37,129 nucleotides of DNA from Rhodospirillaceae bacterium. GTDB taxonomy: Bacteria; Pseudomonadota; Gammaproteobacteria; Steroidobacterales; Rariloculaceae. The notes under the pieces were generated by a model. That model ran no database searches. It was not told the origin of the DNA and saw only the letters and a list, made by a program, of their open reading frames with translations. The translations under genes and the position numbers were made by a program. This document shows, piece after piece, positions 13,837 through 25,240 of this stretch (its first letter is position 1; each line of letters starts with the position of its first letter). The stretch spans positions 1-37,129 of the forward strand of contig JAHEEN010000009.1 of the NCBI GenBank assembly GCA_024640685.1, read 5' to 3'.

Positions 13837-13856
13837 GTCGGCAAAAGGCTGCCGAC
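13837..13856 (-). other. Second perfect stem-loop in the atp leader
   Basis: Minus strand GTCGGCA-gccttt-TGCCGAC, 7-bp perfect stem directly after the T8 tract and upstream of the atpI Shine-Dalgarno. Confidence 0.6.
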
Positions 13857-13883
13857 AAAAAAAAGCCACGACGGCATCGTGGC
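13857..13883 (-). terminator. Intrinsic (Rho-independent) terminator / attenuator upstream of atpI
   Basis: Minus strand GCCACGA-TGCCG-TCGTGGC followed immediately by TTTTTTTT: 7-bp perfect stem, 5-nt loop, 8-T tract. Confidence 0.85.
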
Positions 13884-13900
13884 GCGTGTCCAGCGGCTGC

Positions 13901-13929
13901 ATTGTAAGCAGTCACCAGGTCGTAAGCAA
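13901..13929 (-). promoter_or_regulatory. Putative sigma70 promoter for the atp operon
   Basis: Minus strand TTGCTT (13929-13924), 17-nt spacer ACGACCTGGTGACTGCT, TACAAT (13906-13901), in the parB-atpI intergenic region. Predicted +1 near 13894. Confidence 0.65.
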
Positions 13930-14003
13930 TACGAGAGAGCACTTGAATCTTCGCGATTGTCCCGGCGCACAGACGAATCTTTGCCACCGATCCATCGTTC
14001 GGT

Positions 14004-14888
14004 TTACTTAATGTGGGCTAGGATGCCCTCGAGCTCGTCGGTCGTGTGATAGCGGATCACGACACGCCCGCCGCGCGCCCCGTACTCGATGCTGACGGCC
14101 GCACCGAGCTTTTCTGAAAGCTCGACCTCGAGCCGCTCGACGTCCGCATCGTTGCGCCCGGAGCGCCTGCGCTGGCCGCTCCGCGCACCGGTTGAGCCCG
14201 CGGACAGCTTGCGCACGGCGGCTTCGGTCTCGCGAACGCTCAAGCCCGAGCGCACGACGCGTCTTGCCAGCCCGACCATCAACTCGGGCGACGAGATGCC
14301 GAGCATCGCGCGCGCATGGCCCATGCCGATCTCGCGGTCCTCGAGCAACGTCTTGATCGGACTCGGCAGCTCGAGCAGTCGCAGTAGATTGGTCACAGCA
14401 GCCCGCGACCGGCCGACGGCGGCCGCCGCGGCTGCATGCGAGAGTCCGAACTTCTCTACGAGTTGATCCAGCGCACGCGCCTCCTCGAGCGGGTTTAGGT
14501 CCTCGCGCTGGATGTTCTCGATCAGCGCCATCGCAACGGCAGCCTCGTCGGGGATTTCGCGAACGACAGCCGGGATCGCATGCAGCCCGGCGAGCTGTGC
14601 GGCACGCCAGCGCCGCTCACCGGCAACGATCTCATAGTGCTGCTCGCCGCCGCGCTTGCCGAGCGGCCGCACGACAATCGGTTGCACGACGCCTTGCGCC
14701 TTGATCGACTCGGCGAGCTCGGCGATCGTCTCCTCGCGCATGTCCGAGCGGGGCTGATACTTGCCGCGCTCTAACAGGTCCACCGGGAGCTCCTTGAGCT
14801 CACCGGAGCCCGCGGGCTCGTCGCCAGCGGCTGTCGCGCTCGACAGCAACGCATCGAGGCCGCGCCCGAGACTTCTGCGTTTTGCCAT
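14004..14888 (-). CDS. parB: Chromosome partitioning protein ParB
   Basis: MAKRRSLGRGLDALLSS, ELPVDLLERGKYQPRSDM, VAGERRWRAAQLAG, LIENIQREDLNPLEEARAL. Start ATG at 14888 (294 aa); track ORF extended to 14948. Confidence 0.96.
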   Translation of the reverse strand: MAKRRSLGRGLDALLSSATAAGDEPAGSGELKELPVDLLERGKYQPRSDMREETIAELAESIKAQGVVQPIVVRPLGKRGGEQHYEIVAGERRWRAAQLAGLHAIPAVVREIPDEAAVAMALIENIQREDLNPLEEARALDQLVEKFGLSHAAAAAAVGRSRAAVTNLLRLLELPSPIKTLLEDREIGMGHARAMLGISSPELMVGLARRVVRSGLSVRETEAAVRKLSAGSTGARSGQRRRSGRNDADVERLEVELSEKLGAAVSIEYGARGGRVVIRYHTTDELEGILAHIK

Positions 14889-14963
14889 GTCGCGCTGCCG
14901 CTCCCGCTTGCTGCTTGGCGCGATTGTAGCGTAACGCGGAACGCTCACGAGGCGCCCGCCTCG

Positions 14964-15740
14964 CTACGCCGCCGCCGTCGCCTCGCGACGGTTGATTTCA
15001 CCGGCAAGCGCCAGATACGCCAAGGCACCGCGCGAGTACTTGTCGTGGTAAAGCGCCGGGCGCCCGAAGCTCGGTGCCTCGGCGAGGCGCACGTTCCGCG
15101 GAATGACCGTTCGGAACACGCGATCGCCGAAATGCTCGGTCAGCTGGCTTGAGACCTCGGTCGCGAGATTGTTTCGCGGATCGAACATCGTGCGAAGAAT
15201 GCCGTAGAGACGCAGCTTCCGATTCGCGCCGCCGCGCAGCTGCTCTATCGTGTTCATTAGCGCGCTGAGCCCTTCGAGCGCGTAGTACTCGCACTGCATC
15301 GGCACTAGCACGCCGTCCGCCGCGGTCAGCGCATTGACGGTCAGAATGTTCAGCGACGGTGGGCAGTCGATCAGAATGTAGTCGTAGTCGGCGGCAACCG
15401 CTTGCAGTGCGCGGCGCAGCTGGTACTCACGCTCGGACTGCTTGACGAGCTCGACTTCGGCGAGCGTGACCGACTGGTTGCTCGGCGCGAGATCGAAGCC
15501 GCCCTCGGCCGCCGGCACAACGGCTGCGCCAATGTCGACACCGTCGAGCAGAACGTCGCAGATCGTCGTCTCGAGCTCGGCCTTGTCGACGCCGCAGCCC
15601 ATCGTTGCATTGCCCTGTGGATCGAGATCGACGACGAGGACGCGACGATGCGTCGCCGCGAGCGACGCGGCGAGATTGACGCACGTCGTCGTCTTGCCGA
15701 CGCCACCCTTTTGATTCGCAATTGCGATGATTCGCCCCAC
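14964..15740 (-). CDS. parA: Chromosome partitioning ATPase ParA
   Basis: IIAIANQKGGVGKTTTCVNLAASLA deviant Walker A; VVDLDPQGNATMG; DYILIDCPPSLNILTVNAL. Confidence 0.96.
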   Translation of the reverse strand: MGRIIAIANQKGGVGKTTTCVNLAASLAATHRRVLVVDLDPQGNATMGCGVDKAELETTICDVLLDGVDIGAAVVPAAEGGFDLAPSNQSVTLAEVELVKQSEREYQLRRALQAVAADYDYILIDCPPSLNILTVNALTAADGVLVPMQCEYYALEGLSALMNTIEQLRGGANRKLRLYGILRTMFDPRNNLATEVSSQLTEHFGDRVFRTVIPRNVRLAEAPSFGRPALYHDKYSRGALAYLALAGEINRREATAAA

Positions 15741-15749
15741 CGAAATCCC

Positions 15750-16363
15750 CTAGCTTGCCGCATGCTCGAGCGCGACGAGCGCGCCTTTGAGCACGTCGCA
15801 GCCCGCGGGCTCAAGGCGCCGAACGCAGAAATCCCGACCGACGTCGCCGGCTTCGGCGGCAAAATCGGCCTTCGTCGGGACCAGCATGACGCCGCGCGCC
15901 CCGAGCAAGTGCCCCGCGAGCCTCGCAATCTCCGGGAGCGATGCGACGGCGCGGGCGAGCACGGTATCAAACGGCGCAGCATCGCGTAAGTCCTCGACGC
16001 GGGCCTCGATGACGTCGACGTTGGCCAGCGCGAGCTCGCTCTTTACATGGCGCAGGAACGCCGTTCGCTTTGCGCGGCTCTCGATCAGCGTGAACTGCCG
16101 CTCGGGCTCGACGATCGCAAGCGGAATACCGGGCAGCCCGGCGCCGCTACCGACGTCGGCGATGCGCCGGCCGCGCAGCGCCGGCCGCAGCGCGAGGCTC
16201 TCCGCAACGTGGCGCTCGATCATCGCGTTGCGATCCCTGACGGCGGTCAAGTTGTGGACCCGGTTCCAGCGCTCGAGGAGGTCGAGATAGGTGCCGAGTC
16301 TCGCTTCCTCGGCAGCGGCGACCGGCAGGCCGAGCGCCGTCAACCGCGTCGAGATCTCTGATG

Positions 16364-16367
<4 letters not shown>
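15750..16367 (-). CDS. rsmG: 16S rRNA (guanine527-N7)-methyltransferase
   Basis: LDLLERWNRVHNLTAVRDRNAMIERHVAESLAL, IADVGSGAGLPGIPLAIVEPERQFTLIESRAKRTAFL. Start ATG at 16367 (205 aa), overlapping the upstream stop by 4 nt; track ORF over-extended to 17147. Confidence 0.95.
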
Positions 16368-18219
<1,852 letters not shown>

Positions 18220-18220
<1 letters not shown>

Positions 18221-19107
18221 CAGCGGTCCTTCGGATCGAGCGCGTCACGCAGACCGTCGCCGAGGAAGTTGAAACAAAACAGCGTCGCGGCGAGAAACGT
18301 CGCTGGGAAGATCAGCTGCCACGGTGCACTCTCGAGCTCCTCGGCACCGTCCTTGACCAGCGCGCCCCACGATGTCATCGGCTCCTGCACACCGAGGCCG
18401 AGAAAGCTCAGGAACGACTCGACGAGAATCACTTGGGGAATCGTCAACGTCACGTAGACGGCGACGACACCGAGCAAGTTCGGCACGATGTGCCGGCGCA
18501 ATATCGCCGGCGTGCGCACGCCCTGTGCCTCGGCAGCTTCGACGAACTCGCGGCGCTTGAGGCTCAACGTCTGACCGCGGACGATACGCGCCATATCGAG
18601 CCAATTGATCGCACCGATCGCAACGAAGATCAACAGAATGTTTCTGCCGAAGTAGACCATCAGCAATATGACTAGAAACATGAACGGGAGAGCATAGAGA
18701 ATGTCGACGATCCTCATCATGATGTGATCGGTGCGCCCACCTAAATAGCCCGCGGTCGCGCCATAGCTGATACCGATTGCGAGACTAACGATCGTTGCGA
18801 CGATGCCGACCATCAGCGAGATACGCCCGCCGTAGAGCGTGCGCACGAATAGGTCGCGGCCGAGCGTATCGGTTCCGAAGTAATGGCCGTGCTCTAGCCC
18901 CGGCGCAACAGACAGATTGCTCCAGTCGGTGAAATCGTAGCTGAAGGCGCTGAACCACGGGCCGACGATGACGAAAACGGCCATCGAGCCTACGACAATT
19001 GCCGAGACCATCGCCGCACGATTACGGCGCAGCACACGCCAAACATCGCTCGAAAGACTGCGCCCCGGGATTTCGTCTTGCGGCACTTGTGAGGCTTCGG
19101 TGCTCAA
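18220..19107 (-). CDS. oppC: Oligopeptide ABC transporter permease (OppC type)
   Basis: HYFGTDTLGRDLFVRTLYGGRISLMVGIVATIVSLAIGISYGATAGYLGGRTDHIMMRIVDILYALPFMFLVILLM; EAAEAQGV EAA motif. Confidence 0.92.
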
Positions 19108-20027
19108 GCGTACTTCACCTTGGGATCGAGCCAGGCGTACGCCAAATCCACGAGCAGATTGGCAAAGACGATCAGCACGCCATAGAACACGACGACTCCC
19201 ATGACGAGCGTGTAGTCGCGATTTAGCGCGCCCTGCACGAAGAAGCGCCCCAGCCCGGGCACGCCGAATATTTGTTCGATGACGACTGACCCCGTGATCA
19301 CGGCCGCAGTCGCAGGCCCCAAATAGGAAACGATCGGCAACAGCGCCGGCTTCAACGCATGGCGCAGCAGAATCTTCGCTTGCGGCAAACCCTGCGCTTT
19401 CGCCGTGCGAATGAACGGGCTGCGCAGCACCTCGATCATGCTGCCGCGCGTCAGTCGCGCGATGTAGGCAATTTGCGGCAGCGCGAGCGAGACGACCGGA
19501 AGGATCAGGTTACGAATCGCTCCGTCGCCGAGGCCGCCCGCAGGCAGCCAGCCCAAGTAGACCGCGAAGATCAATATCAAGATCGGCGCCATGACGAAAT
19601 TTGGGATCGAGATGCCGGTCATCGACATCGCCATGACCGTGTAATCCGTGCGCGAGTTCTGCCTAAGCGCCGCGAGACTGCCGACCGAAACGCCAAACAG
19701 CAGCGCAACGACCATAGCGCCCAGACCGATTCGTAGCGACACGGGGAACCCGGTCATGATCAGCTCGGTCACCGTGTAATCGCGATACTGGAACGACGGC
19801 CCGAAGTCACCTCTGACGAGTCCGCCGAGGTAACGAGCAAATTGCATCGGCAACGGCTCGTCGAGATGATAGGTAGCGCGTAAGTTAGCTTCGATTTCGG
19901 GCAGCAATGCCCGCTCGGCGTCGAACGGGCCACCCGGTGCGAGCCGGATCATGAAGAACGCGAGCGCGATCAGGATCAGCAGCGTCGGGATCGCGCCGAG
20001 TACCCGACGCAGCGTGTAGCGTAGCAA
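19104..20027 (-). CDS. oppB: Oligopeptide ABC transporter permease (OppB type)
   Basis: MLRYTLRRVLGAIPTLLILIALAFFMIRLAPGGPFD; RTAKAQGLPQAKILLRHALKPALLPIVSYLG; EQIFGVPGLGRFFVQGALNRDY. Confidence 0.93.
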   Translation of the reverse strand: MLRYTLRRVLGAIPTLLILIALAFFMIRLAPGGPFDAERALLPEIEANLRATYHLDEPLPMQFARYLGGLVRGDFGPSFQYRDYTVTELIMTGFPVSLRIGLGAMVVALLFGVSVGSLAALRQNSRTDYTVMAMSMTGISIPNFVMAPILILIFAVYLGWLPAGGLGDGAIRNLILPVVSLALPQIAYIARLTRGSMIEVLRSPFIRTAKAQGLPQAKILLRHALKPALLPIVSYLGPATAAVITGSVVIEQIFGVPGLGRFFVQGALNRDYTLVMGVVVFYGVLIVFANLLVDLAYAWLDPKVKYA

Positions 20028-20036
20028 CGCGTCGGC

Positions 20037-21701
20037 CTAGTGCTTGAGGATGTAGAAGTTCTTGCTGCGGTGATGATCCATGATGTTCGGCTCGTAGCCG
20101 CCGACCCAGGGTTTCTTGAGGCGACTCGTCACATAGAAATAGATTGGCATGATCGGCATGTCCTCGAGCAGTATCACTTCGGCGTCTTGCAATAGTCCCG
20201 CGCGTGCGCCGAGATCGCTTTCGCGCGCCGCTTGGCGGACGAGCGCGTCGTAGTCAGCGTTCGAGTAACCGGAGTTATTGATGCCACCGCCCGTAACCAG
20301 CAGCTCCGCGAACGTGTTCGCATCGTTGTAGTCGCCAATCCAGCCGCTGCGGAAGACCTGCGTATCGACCATCTGACGGCGGGTGTCGAGAAACACCTTC
20401 CACTCCTGATTGAGTATCTGCGCCTCGACGCCGAGCACCTGCTTCCACATCGCCGCGACCGCAAGCGCGATGCGGCGATGATCCTCCTGCGTGTTGTACA
20501 TGATCTCGGTGCGCAACGGGTTATCGCCCGAGTAGCCGGCCTCGGCGTACAGTCGCCGCGCCTCGGTGTTGCGCTCTTCCTGGGTCCACGCGGCTTCGGG
20601 CATCTGCTGGCCGACATAGCCGTTGACGGGCGGCACCCAGCCGTAGGCCGGCACTTCGCCGGCCGCGGTGACTTGGCCCGTGATGATCTCGCGATCGACC
20701 GCGAGCGACAGCGCACGCCTGAGTTGCGGATTGTCCTTAAACGGCGGGCGCGTCACATTGAAACCGTAGTAGTACGTTGCGAGGTACGGCGCGAATGCCT
20801 TCTCGTCGCTGATGTTCTCGTCAATCCACGCAACTTGGCGCTTCGGCACGGTATACGTGATATCGAGCTCGTCGGCACGGTATCGCCTAAGCTCGGCCGA
20901 CTGGTCCTCGGTCACGTAGAACCAGACCTCGTCGAGCGTCGTCGTAGCATTGTCCCAGTACTCGAGATTGCGCACGAGCTTGATGTGCGACTGCACGACC
21001 CAGTCCTCGAGCATGAATGCGCCGTTCGACACCAGGTTGCCCGCCCGTGTGAACTGATTGCCGTGCGCCTCGACGCTCGGGCGATGCACCGCGTAGGTCG
21101 CCGAATGCGTCAACAGCCCCAAGAAATAAGGTGTCGGCGAGTGCAGCGTGATCTCTAGCGTGTAGTCGTCGATCGCGCGCACGCCGAGCTCGCTCGTCGG
21201 CAGCTCACCGGCGGCAACCGCATCAGCATTGACGATAGGACTCATGATGAATGTGTACTGCGACAGCGTTGCCGGATCGAGACTCCGACGCAGGCTAAAG
21301 ACCCAGTCCTCGGCCGTGACCGGATCGCCGTTCGACCAGCGCGCATCGGGCCGCAGGTGAAACGTGTAGACGACCCCGTCGTCGCTGATGTCCCAGGATG
21401 CCGCCGCACCGGGCTCGAGATCGCCGTTCGGTGCCTCGTTAACGAGCCCCTCGAAAAGGTCGCGCTGTATATTCGAGCTCGGCGACCCCGTCGCGCCGTG
21501 CGGGTCGAGGCTCTGCGGCTCAGAGCCGTTGCCCCAGCGCAGCACTTGGCTCTCGGCGAGCTCCATGCCGGTAGCACCACCGATAGGCGCGGATCGAGCA
21601 GCTGCTGCCGGCATGTCGGCGTCATTTCCACCCGTGCAGGCAACGAGCGCGCACGTGACGATCAGGGCCGGCGTTGCGAACCAAATACTGTATCGTGACA
21701 T
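20037..21701 (-). CDS. oppA: Oligopeptide-binding lipoprotein (OppA type, SBP family 5)
   Basis: Lipobox LVAC after hydrophobic segment; LRWGNGSEPQSLDPHGATGSPSSNIQRDLFEGLVNE typical of SBP_bac_5. ATG at 21701 has GGAG SD; track start (21713) is an upstream TTG. Confidence 0.93.
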   Translation of the reverse strand: MSRYSIWFATPALIVTCALVACTGGNDADMPAAAARSAPIGGATGMELAESQVLRWGNGSEPQSLDPHGATGSPSSNIQRDLFEGLVNEAPNGDLEPGAAASWDISDDGVVYTFHLRPDARWSNGDPVTAEDWVFSLRRSLDPATLSQYTFIMSPIVNADAVAAGELPTSELGVRAIDDYTLEITLHSPTPYFLGLLTHSATYAVHRPSVEAHGNQFTRAGNLVSNGAFMLEDWVVQSHIKLVRNLEYWDNATTTLDEVWFYVTEDQSAELRRYRADELDITYTVPKRQVAWIDENISDEKAFAPYLATYYYGFNVTRPPFKDNPQLRRALSLAVDREIITGQVTAAGEVPAYGWVPPVNGYVGQQMPEAAWTQEERNTEARRLYAEAGYSGDNPLRTEIMYNTQEDHRRIALAVAAMWKQVLGVEAQILNQEWKVFLDTRRQMVDTQVFRSGWIGDYNDANTFAELLVTGGGINNSGYSNADYDALVRQAARESDLGARAGLLQDAEVILLEDMPIMPIYFYVTSRLKKPWVGGYEPNIMDHHRSKNFYILKH

Positions 21702-21719
21702 CGTGCTCTCCAATTGCCC

Positions 21720-23618
21720 TTAGGCGCTCTTCCTCAGCTCACGTTTCTTGAGCTCGACCAACAGCAGCGCAACCGCCGCCGGTGTCATGCCCGACATCCG
21801 CGATGCCTGGCCGATCGTCTCGGGACGCGTCCGTTCTAGCTTCTCGCGCACTTCGTTCGACAAGCCGTGTATGCGCGTGTAGTCGAACTCGGCCGGAATC
21901 TGCCGCGACGCTTGCGCGCGCTGCCGCTCGATGTCACGCGTCTGCCGCTCGATGTAGCCGCAGTAACGCGCGCCGATCTCGAGCTGCGCGGCCGCTTGCT
22001 CCGCGGTCATCTGGTCGAGCTCTGTGAATGCGTCGACCCGGCCGATTCGCACTAGCGCGACGACATCCTCGTAGCGAACGTCCGGACGCTTGAGCAAATC
22101 ATAGGCACGCGTGTCGCGACTGATGTCACCGATCGCAGACTCTGGCCCGATATCGCCCGGCCGAACGACGCGCGCTTCGAGTCGGCGGGTCTCGGCTTCG
22201 ACGAATGCCCGCTTGGCCTCGAACGCGCGCCAGCGCGTATCGTCGACGAGGCCGAGCTCGCGACCGACCGGCGTCAAGCGCAGATCCGCATTGTCCTCAC
22301 GCAGCGACAAACGATACTCGGCACGCGATGTGAACATTCGATACGGCTCGGTCGTGCCGCGTGTGATCAAGTCGTCGATCAACACACCGATGTACGCTTG
22401 CTCGCGGGTCGGATACCACGGCGATCGTCCGACCGCGGCGCGTGCCGCATTGAGCCCGGCGACGAGCCCTTGTGCAGCTGCTTCCTCGTATCCGGTCGTA
22501 CCGTTGATCTGGCCCGCAAAGTAGAGCCCGCGCAACGCCTGGGTCTCGAGCGTCGGTTTGAGATCGCGCGGATCGAAATAATCGTACTCGATTGCATAGC
22601 CTGGACGCGTAATCTCGGCGCGCTCGAATCCCGCGATCGTGCGAACGAATGCGCATTGGACGTCGAACGGCAGGCTCGTCGAGATTCCGTTCGGATAGAC
22701 CTCAGTCGTCTTGAGCCCTTCGGGCTCGATAAAAATTTGGTGGGAGTCCTTGTCTGCAAACCGAACGATCTTGTCTTCTATCGACGGGCAGTAGCGCGGC
22801 CCGGTGCCCTCGATTGCGCCGCTGTACATCGGCGAACGGCCGAGGTTCGCGCGGATGATCTCGTGGGTCGCCGGTGTCGTATGCGTGATATGACAATGGA
22901 CCTGCGCTGGATGTTCAGCGCGGTCGCCCAGAAATGAGAACACCGGCCGGGGCTCGTCGCCAGGCTGCGGCGTCAGACCGCTGTAGTTGATACTGCGCCC
23001 GTCAATTCGCGGCGGCGTGCCAGTCTTGAGCCGACCGACTGCAAGCCCGAGATCGCGCAGCGTCGCGGCAAGCCCAATCGACGCCGGGTCGCCCATGCGA
23101 CCGCCGGCCTGGGTCGCATCGCCGACATGAATCTGCCCGCCCAAGAACGTGCCGACCGTCAAAACGATTGAGCGCGCGTGAAACGTAATCCCCGACTGCG
23201 TTACGACGCCGGTCACGCGATCAGCCTCGACCGCCAGGTCTTCGACACCTTGCTGTAAGAGCTTCAGATTCGGCGCTGCGTCCAGAATCTGACGAATCGC
23301 TACTTTGTAGAGCGAGCGGTCGGCTTGCGCGCGCGTCGCGCGCACCGCCGGGCCCTTGCGCGCATTCAGCGTCCGAAAATGAATACCCGCACGATCGATC
23401 GCGCGTGCCATCGCGCCGCCGAGCGCATCGACCTCTTTGGCGAGATGTCCCTTGCCGATCCCGCCGATTGCGGGGTTGCAGCTCATCTGACCGACAGTCT
23501 CGAGGTTCTGTGTCAGCAGCAGCGTGTTGGCACCTGCGCGCGCGGCAGCAAGCGCGGCCTCGGTGCCAGCGTGGCCGCCACCGACGACGATGCAATCGAA
23601 CGCGTTCGCGGAATTCAT
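21720..23618 (-). CDS. mnmG: tRNA uridine-5-carboxymethylaminomethyl(34) synthesis enzyme MnmG
   Basis: [63 protein letters not shown]-terminal [50 protein letters not shown]. Confidence 0.98.
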   Translation of the reverse strand: MNSANAFDCIVVGGGHAGTEAALAAARAGANTLLLTQNLETVGQMSCNPAIGGIGKGHLAKEVDALGGAMARAIDRAGIHFRTLNARKGPAVRATRAQADRSLYKVAIRQILDAAPNLKLLQQGVEDLAVEADRVTGVVTQSGITFHARSIVLTVGTFLGGQIHVGDATQAGGRMGDPASIGLAATLRDLGLAVGRLKTGTPPRIDGRSINYSGLTPQPGDEPRPVFSFLGDRAEHPAQVHCHITHTTPATHEIIRANLGRSPMYSGAIEGTGPRYCPSIEDKIVRFADKDSHQIFIEPEGLKTTEVYPNGISTSLPFDVQCAFVRTIAGFERAEITRPGYAIEYDYFDPRDLKPTLETQALRGLYFAGQINGTTGYEEAAAQGLVAGLNAARAAVGRSPWYPTREQAYIGVLIDDLITRGTTEPYRMFTSRAEYRLSLREDNADLRLTPVGRELGLVDDTRWRAFEAKRAFVEAETRRLEARVVRPGDIGPESAIGDISRDTRAYDLLKRPDVRYEDVVALVRIGRVDAFTELDQMTAEQAAAQLEIGARYCGYIERQTRDIERQRAQASRQIPAEFDYTRIHGLSNEVREKLERTRPETIGQASRMSGMTPAAVALLLVELKKRELRKSA

Positions 23619-23722
23619 GACCGGGGAATTCTAGGCGTAGCCGCGATTTGCCGCCAGGACACCGTTACCAAACGACACAGCGGTCGCCATTCGGCCGTCG
23701 ATGCGATCGGCCACTCCCAAGC

Positions 23723-23745
23723 CAGATCCAGCCGAGCCGGATCTG
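23723..23745. promoter_or_regulatory. Inverted repeat in divergent mnmG / serine peptidase intergenic region
   Basis: CAGATCC-agccgagcc-GGATCTG, 7-bp perfect arms, 9-nt spacer, about 47 nt upstream of the ATG at 23792. Confidence 0.3.
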
Positions 23746-23791
23746 CATTGGGCTGGCAAATCGTCGCGCCGCGCGCCAACATGTCGCCGCG

Positions 23792-25240
23792 ATGAGACCC
23801 GCCCGATTCGTTTTCCTGACCGTGACGCTGGTTTTGGCCCCGGCAGTTGCGAGCGCCGAGCTCGTTCTCGAGCCATGTCGCCTCGAAGCGCCTCGCTTGC
23901 CGAGCGTCGCCGCTCGCTGTGGGCACCTGACGCTCCCGGAGAACCCGAGCGAACCCGATGGCCGTGAGATCGAGGTCTTCGTCGCACGGGTTCCATCGTT
24001 GAGCCCAGAGCCCCAGCCCGACCCGCTCGTCGTGATAGCTGGCGGCCCCGGTCAAGCCGCATCGCGTTTCTACGCGGCCAGCGGCGCCGCGTTCGAGGCG
24101 ATCCAACGCGATCGCGACATCGTGCTCGTCGATCAGCGCGGCACCGGTGAATCCGCGCCGCTCACATGCCCGTCGGTCAGTGTAGCTAGCCTCGAGAGCA
24201 CCGAGCTGAGTCTATTGCCCGACGCGATGCGCACGTGCCTGGCATCGCTAGACGGCGATCCGCGCTACTACACGACGTCCGTCGCAGTCGCCGACCTCGA
24301 TGCGGTGCGCGAGGCGCTCGGCGTCGAGCGCTGGAACCTCTACGGCGTGTCGTACGGCACGCGCGTCGCGCAACACTATCTGCGCCGCTACCCCGAGCGC
24401 GTGCGGGCGCTGATCCTCGACGGCGCCTTGCCTAGCGACGCGGCGCTCGGGCCCGACATGGCCATCCATGCGCAGAGCGCACTCGACCTGATCTTCGCAC
24501 GATGCGCAGCCAGCGCCGCCTGCGATGCGCAGTACCCCGATAGCGCCGGCATGTTTGCAACGTTGCTTGCGACGCTCGATGCAGCTTCCGTCGAGCTGTC
24601 CCTCGCCGATCCGACGACGGCGCAGCCGCTTTCGCTGACGTTGACCGGCGACGACGCGCGCGCGGTGGTTAGGCTGCTCAGTTACGCACCTCAAACCGCG
24701 GCGCTGTTGCCATTGTTGATCGACGCCGCCCGTGCCGGGAACTTTGCACCGCTCGCTGCGCAAAGCCGGATGTTGACGGCCGATCTCGACTCCGAGCTCA
24801 GCCTGCCGATGCACAACGCCGTCGTCTGCACCGAGGACGTGCCGTTTTTTCCCGACGCGCCGAGCGTAGAGGTCTTGACGACCTATCTCGGCACCAGCGT
24901 GTCAGACGCATTGCGGGCGGTTTGCTCGGTCTGGCCAGCCGGTGAGCGCGATGACGAGTTGCGCGATCCCGTTGTCACCGACCACCCGGTGCTGATTCTG
25001 TCGGGGGATACCGATCCGATCACGCCGCCGGACTACGGCGAGCGAGTCGCTGCAACGCTTGCAAACGCTCGCCACATCGTCGGCGAGGGACAGGGTCACG
25101 GCCTAGCTGGCATTGCCTGCATGCCGCGGCTCTTGCGTGAGTTCGTGACGAACCTCGAGACCGAAACGCTCGATGCCAGCTGTCTCGAACGGAGCCGACG
25201 AACGCCGTTTTTTCTAGATTTCAGCGGCCCGGAACCGTGA
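23792..25240 (+). CDS. Secreted alpha/beta-hydrolase, proline iminopeptidase / tripeptidyl aminopeptidase-like serine peptidase
   Basis: Signal peptide MRPARFVFLTVTLVLAPAVASAE; VIAGGPGQAAS, DIVLVDQRGTGES, nucleophile elbow LYGVSYGTRVAQHYLRRYP, C-terminal LILSGDTDPITPPDYGERVAATLANARHIVGEGQGHG. Track ORF start 23648 lacks a signal sequence; ATG 23792 preferred. Confidence 0.88.
   Translation: MRPARFVFLTVTLVLAPAVASAELVLEPCRLEAPRLPSVAARCGHLTLPENPSEPDGREIEVFVARVPSLSPEPQPDPLVVIAGGPGQAASRFYAASGAAFEAIQRDRDIVLVDQRGTGESAPLTCPSVSVASLESTELSLLPDAMRTCLASLDGDPRYYTTSVAVADLDAVREALGVERWNLYGVSYGTRVAQHYLRRYPERVRALILDGALPSDAALGPDMAIHAQSALDLIFARCAASAACDAQYPDSAGMFATLLATLDAASVELSLADPTTAQPLSLTLTGDDARAVVRLLSYAPQTAALLPLLIDAARAGNFAPLAAQSRMLTADLDSELSLPMHNAVVCTEDVPFFPDAPSVEVLTTYLGTSVSDALRAVCSVWPAGERDDELRDPVVTDHPVLILSGDTDPITPPDYGERVAATLANARHIVGEGQGHGLAGIACMPRLLREFVTNLETETLDASCLERSRRTPFFLDFSGPEP

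Noticed and set aside
20232-21158. 308-aa plus-strand ORF antisense to oppA
   Set aside because: Shadow-frame composition, no motifs; oppA is clearly coding on the minus strand.
23178-23185. GTGAAACG half-site considered as parS near parAB
   Set aside because: Only one half of TGTTTCACGTGAAACA matches (preceding bases GAGCGCGC) and it lies inside mnmG coding sequence.
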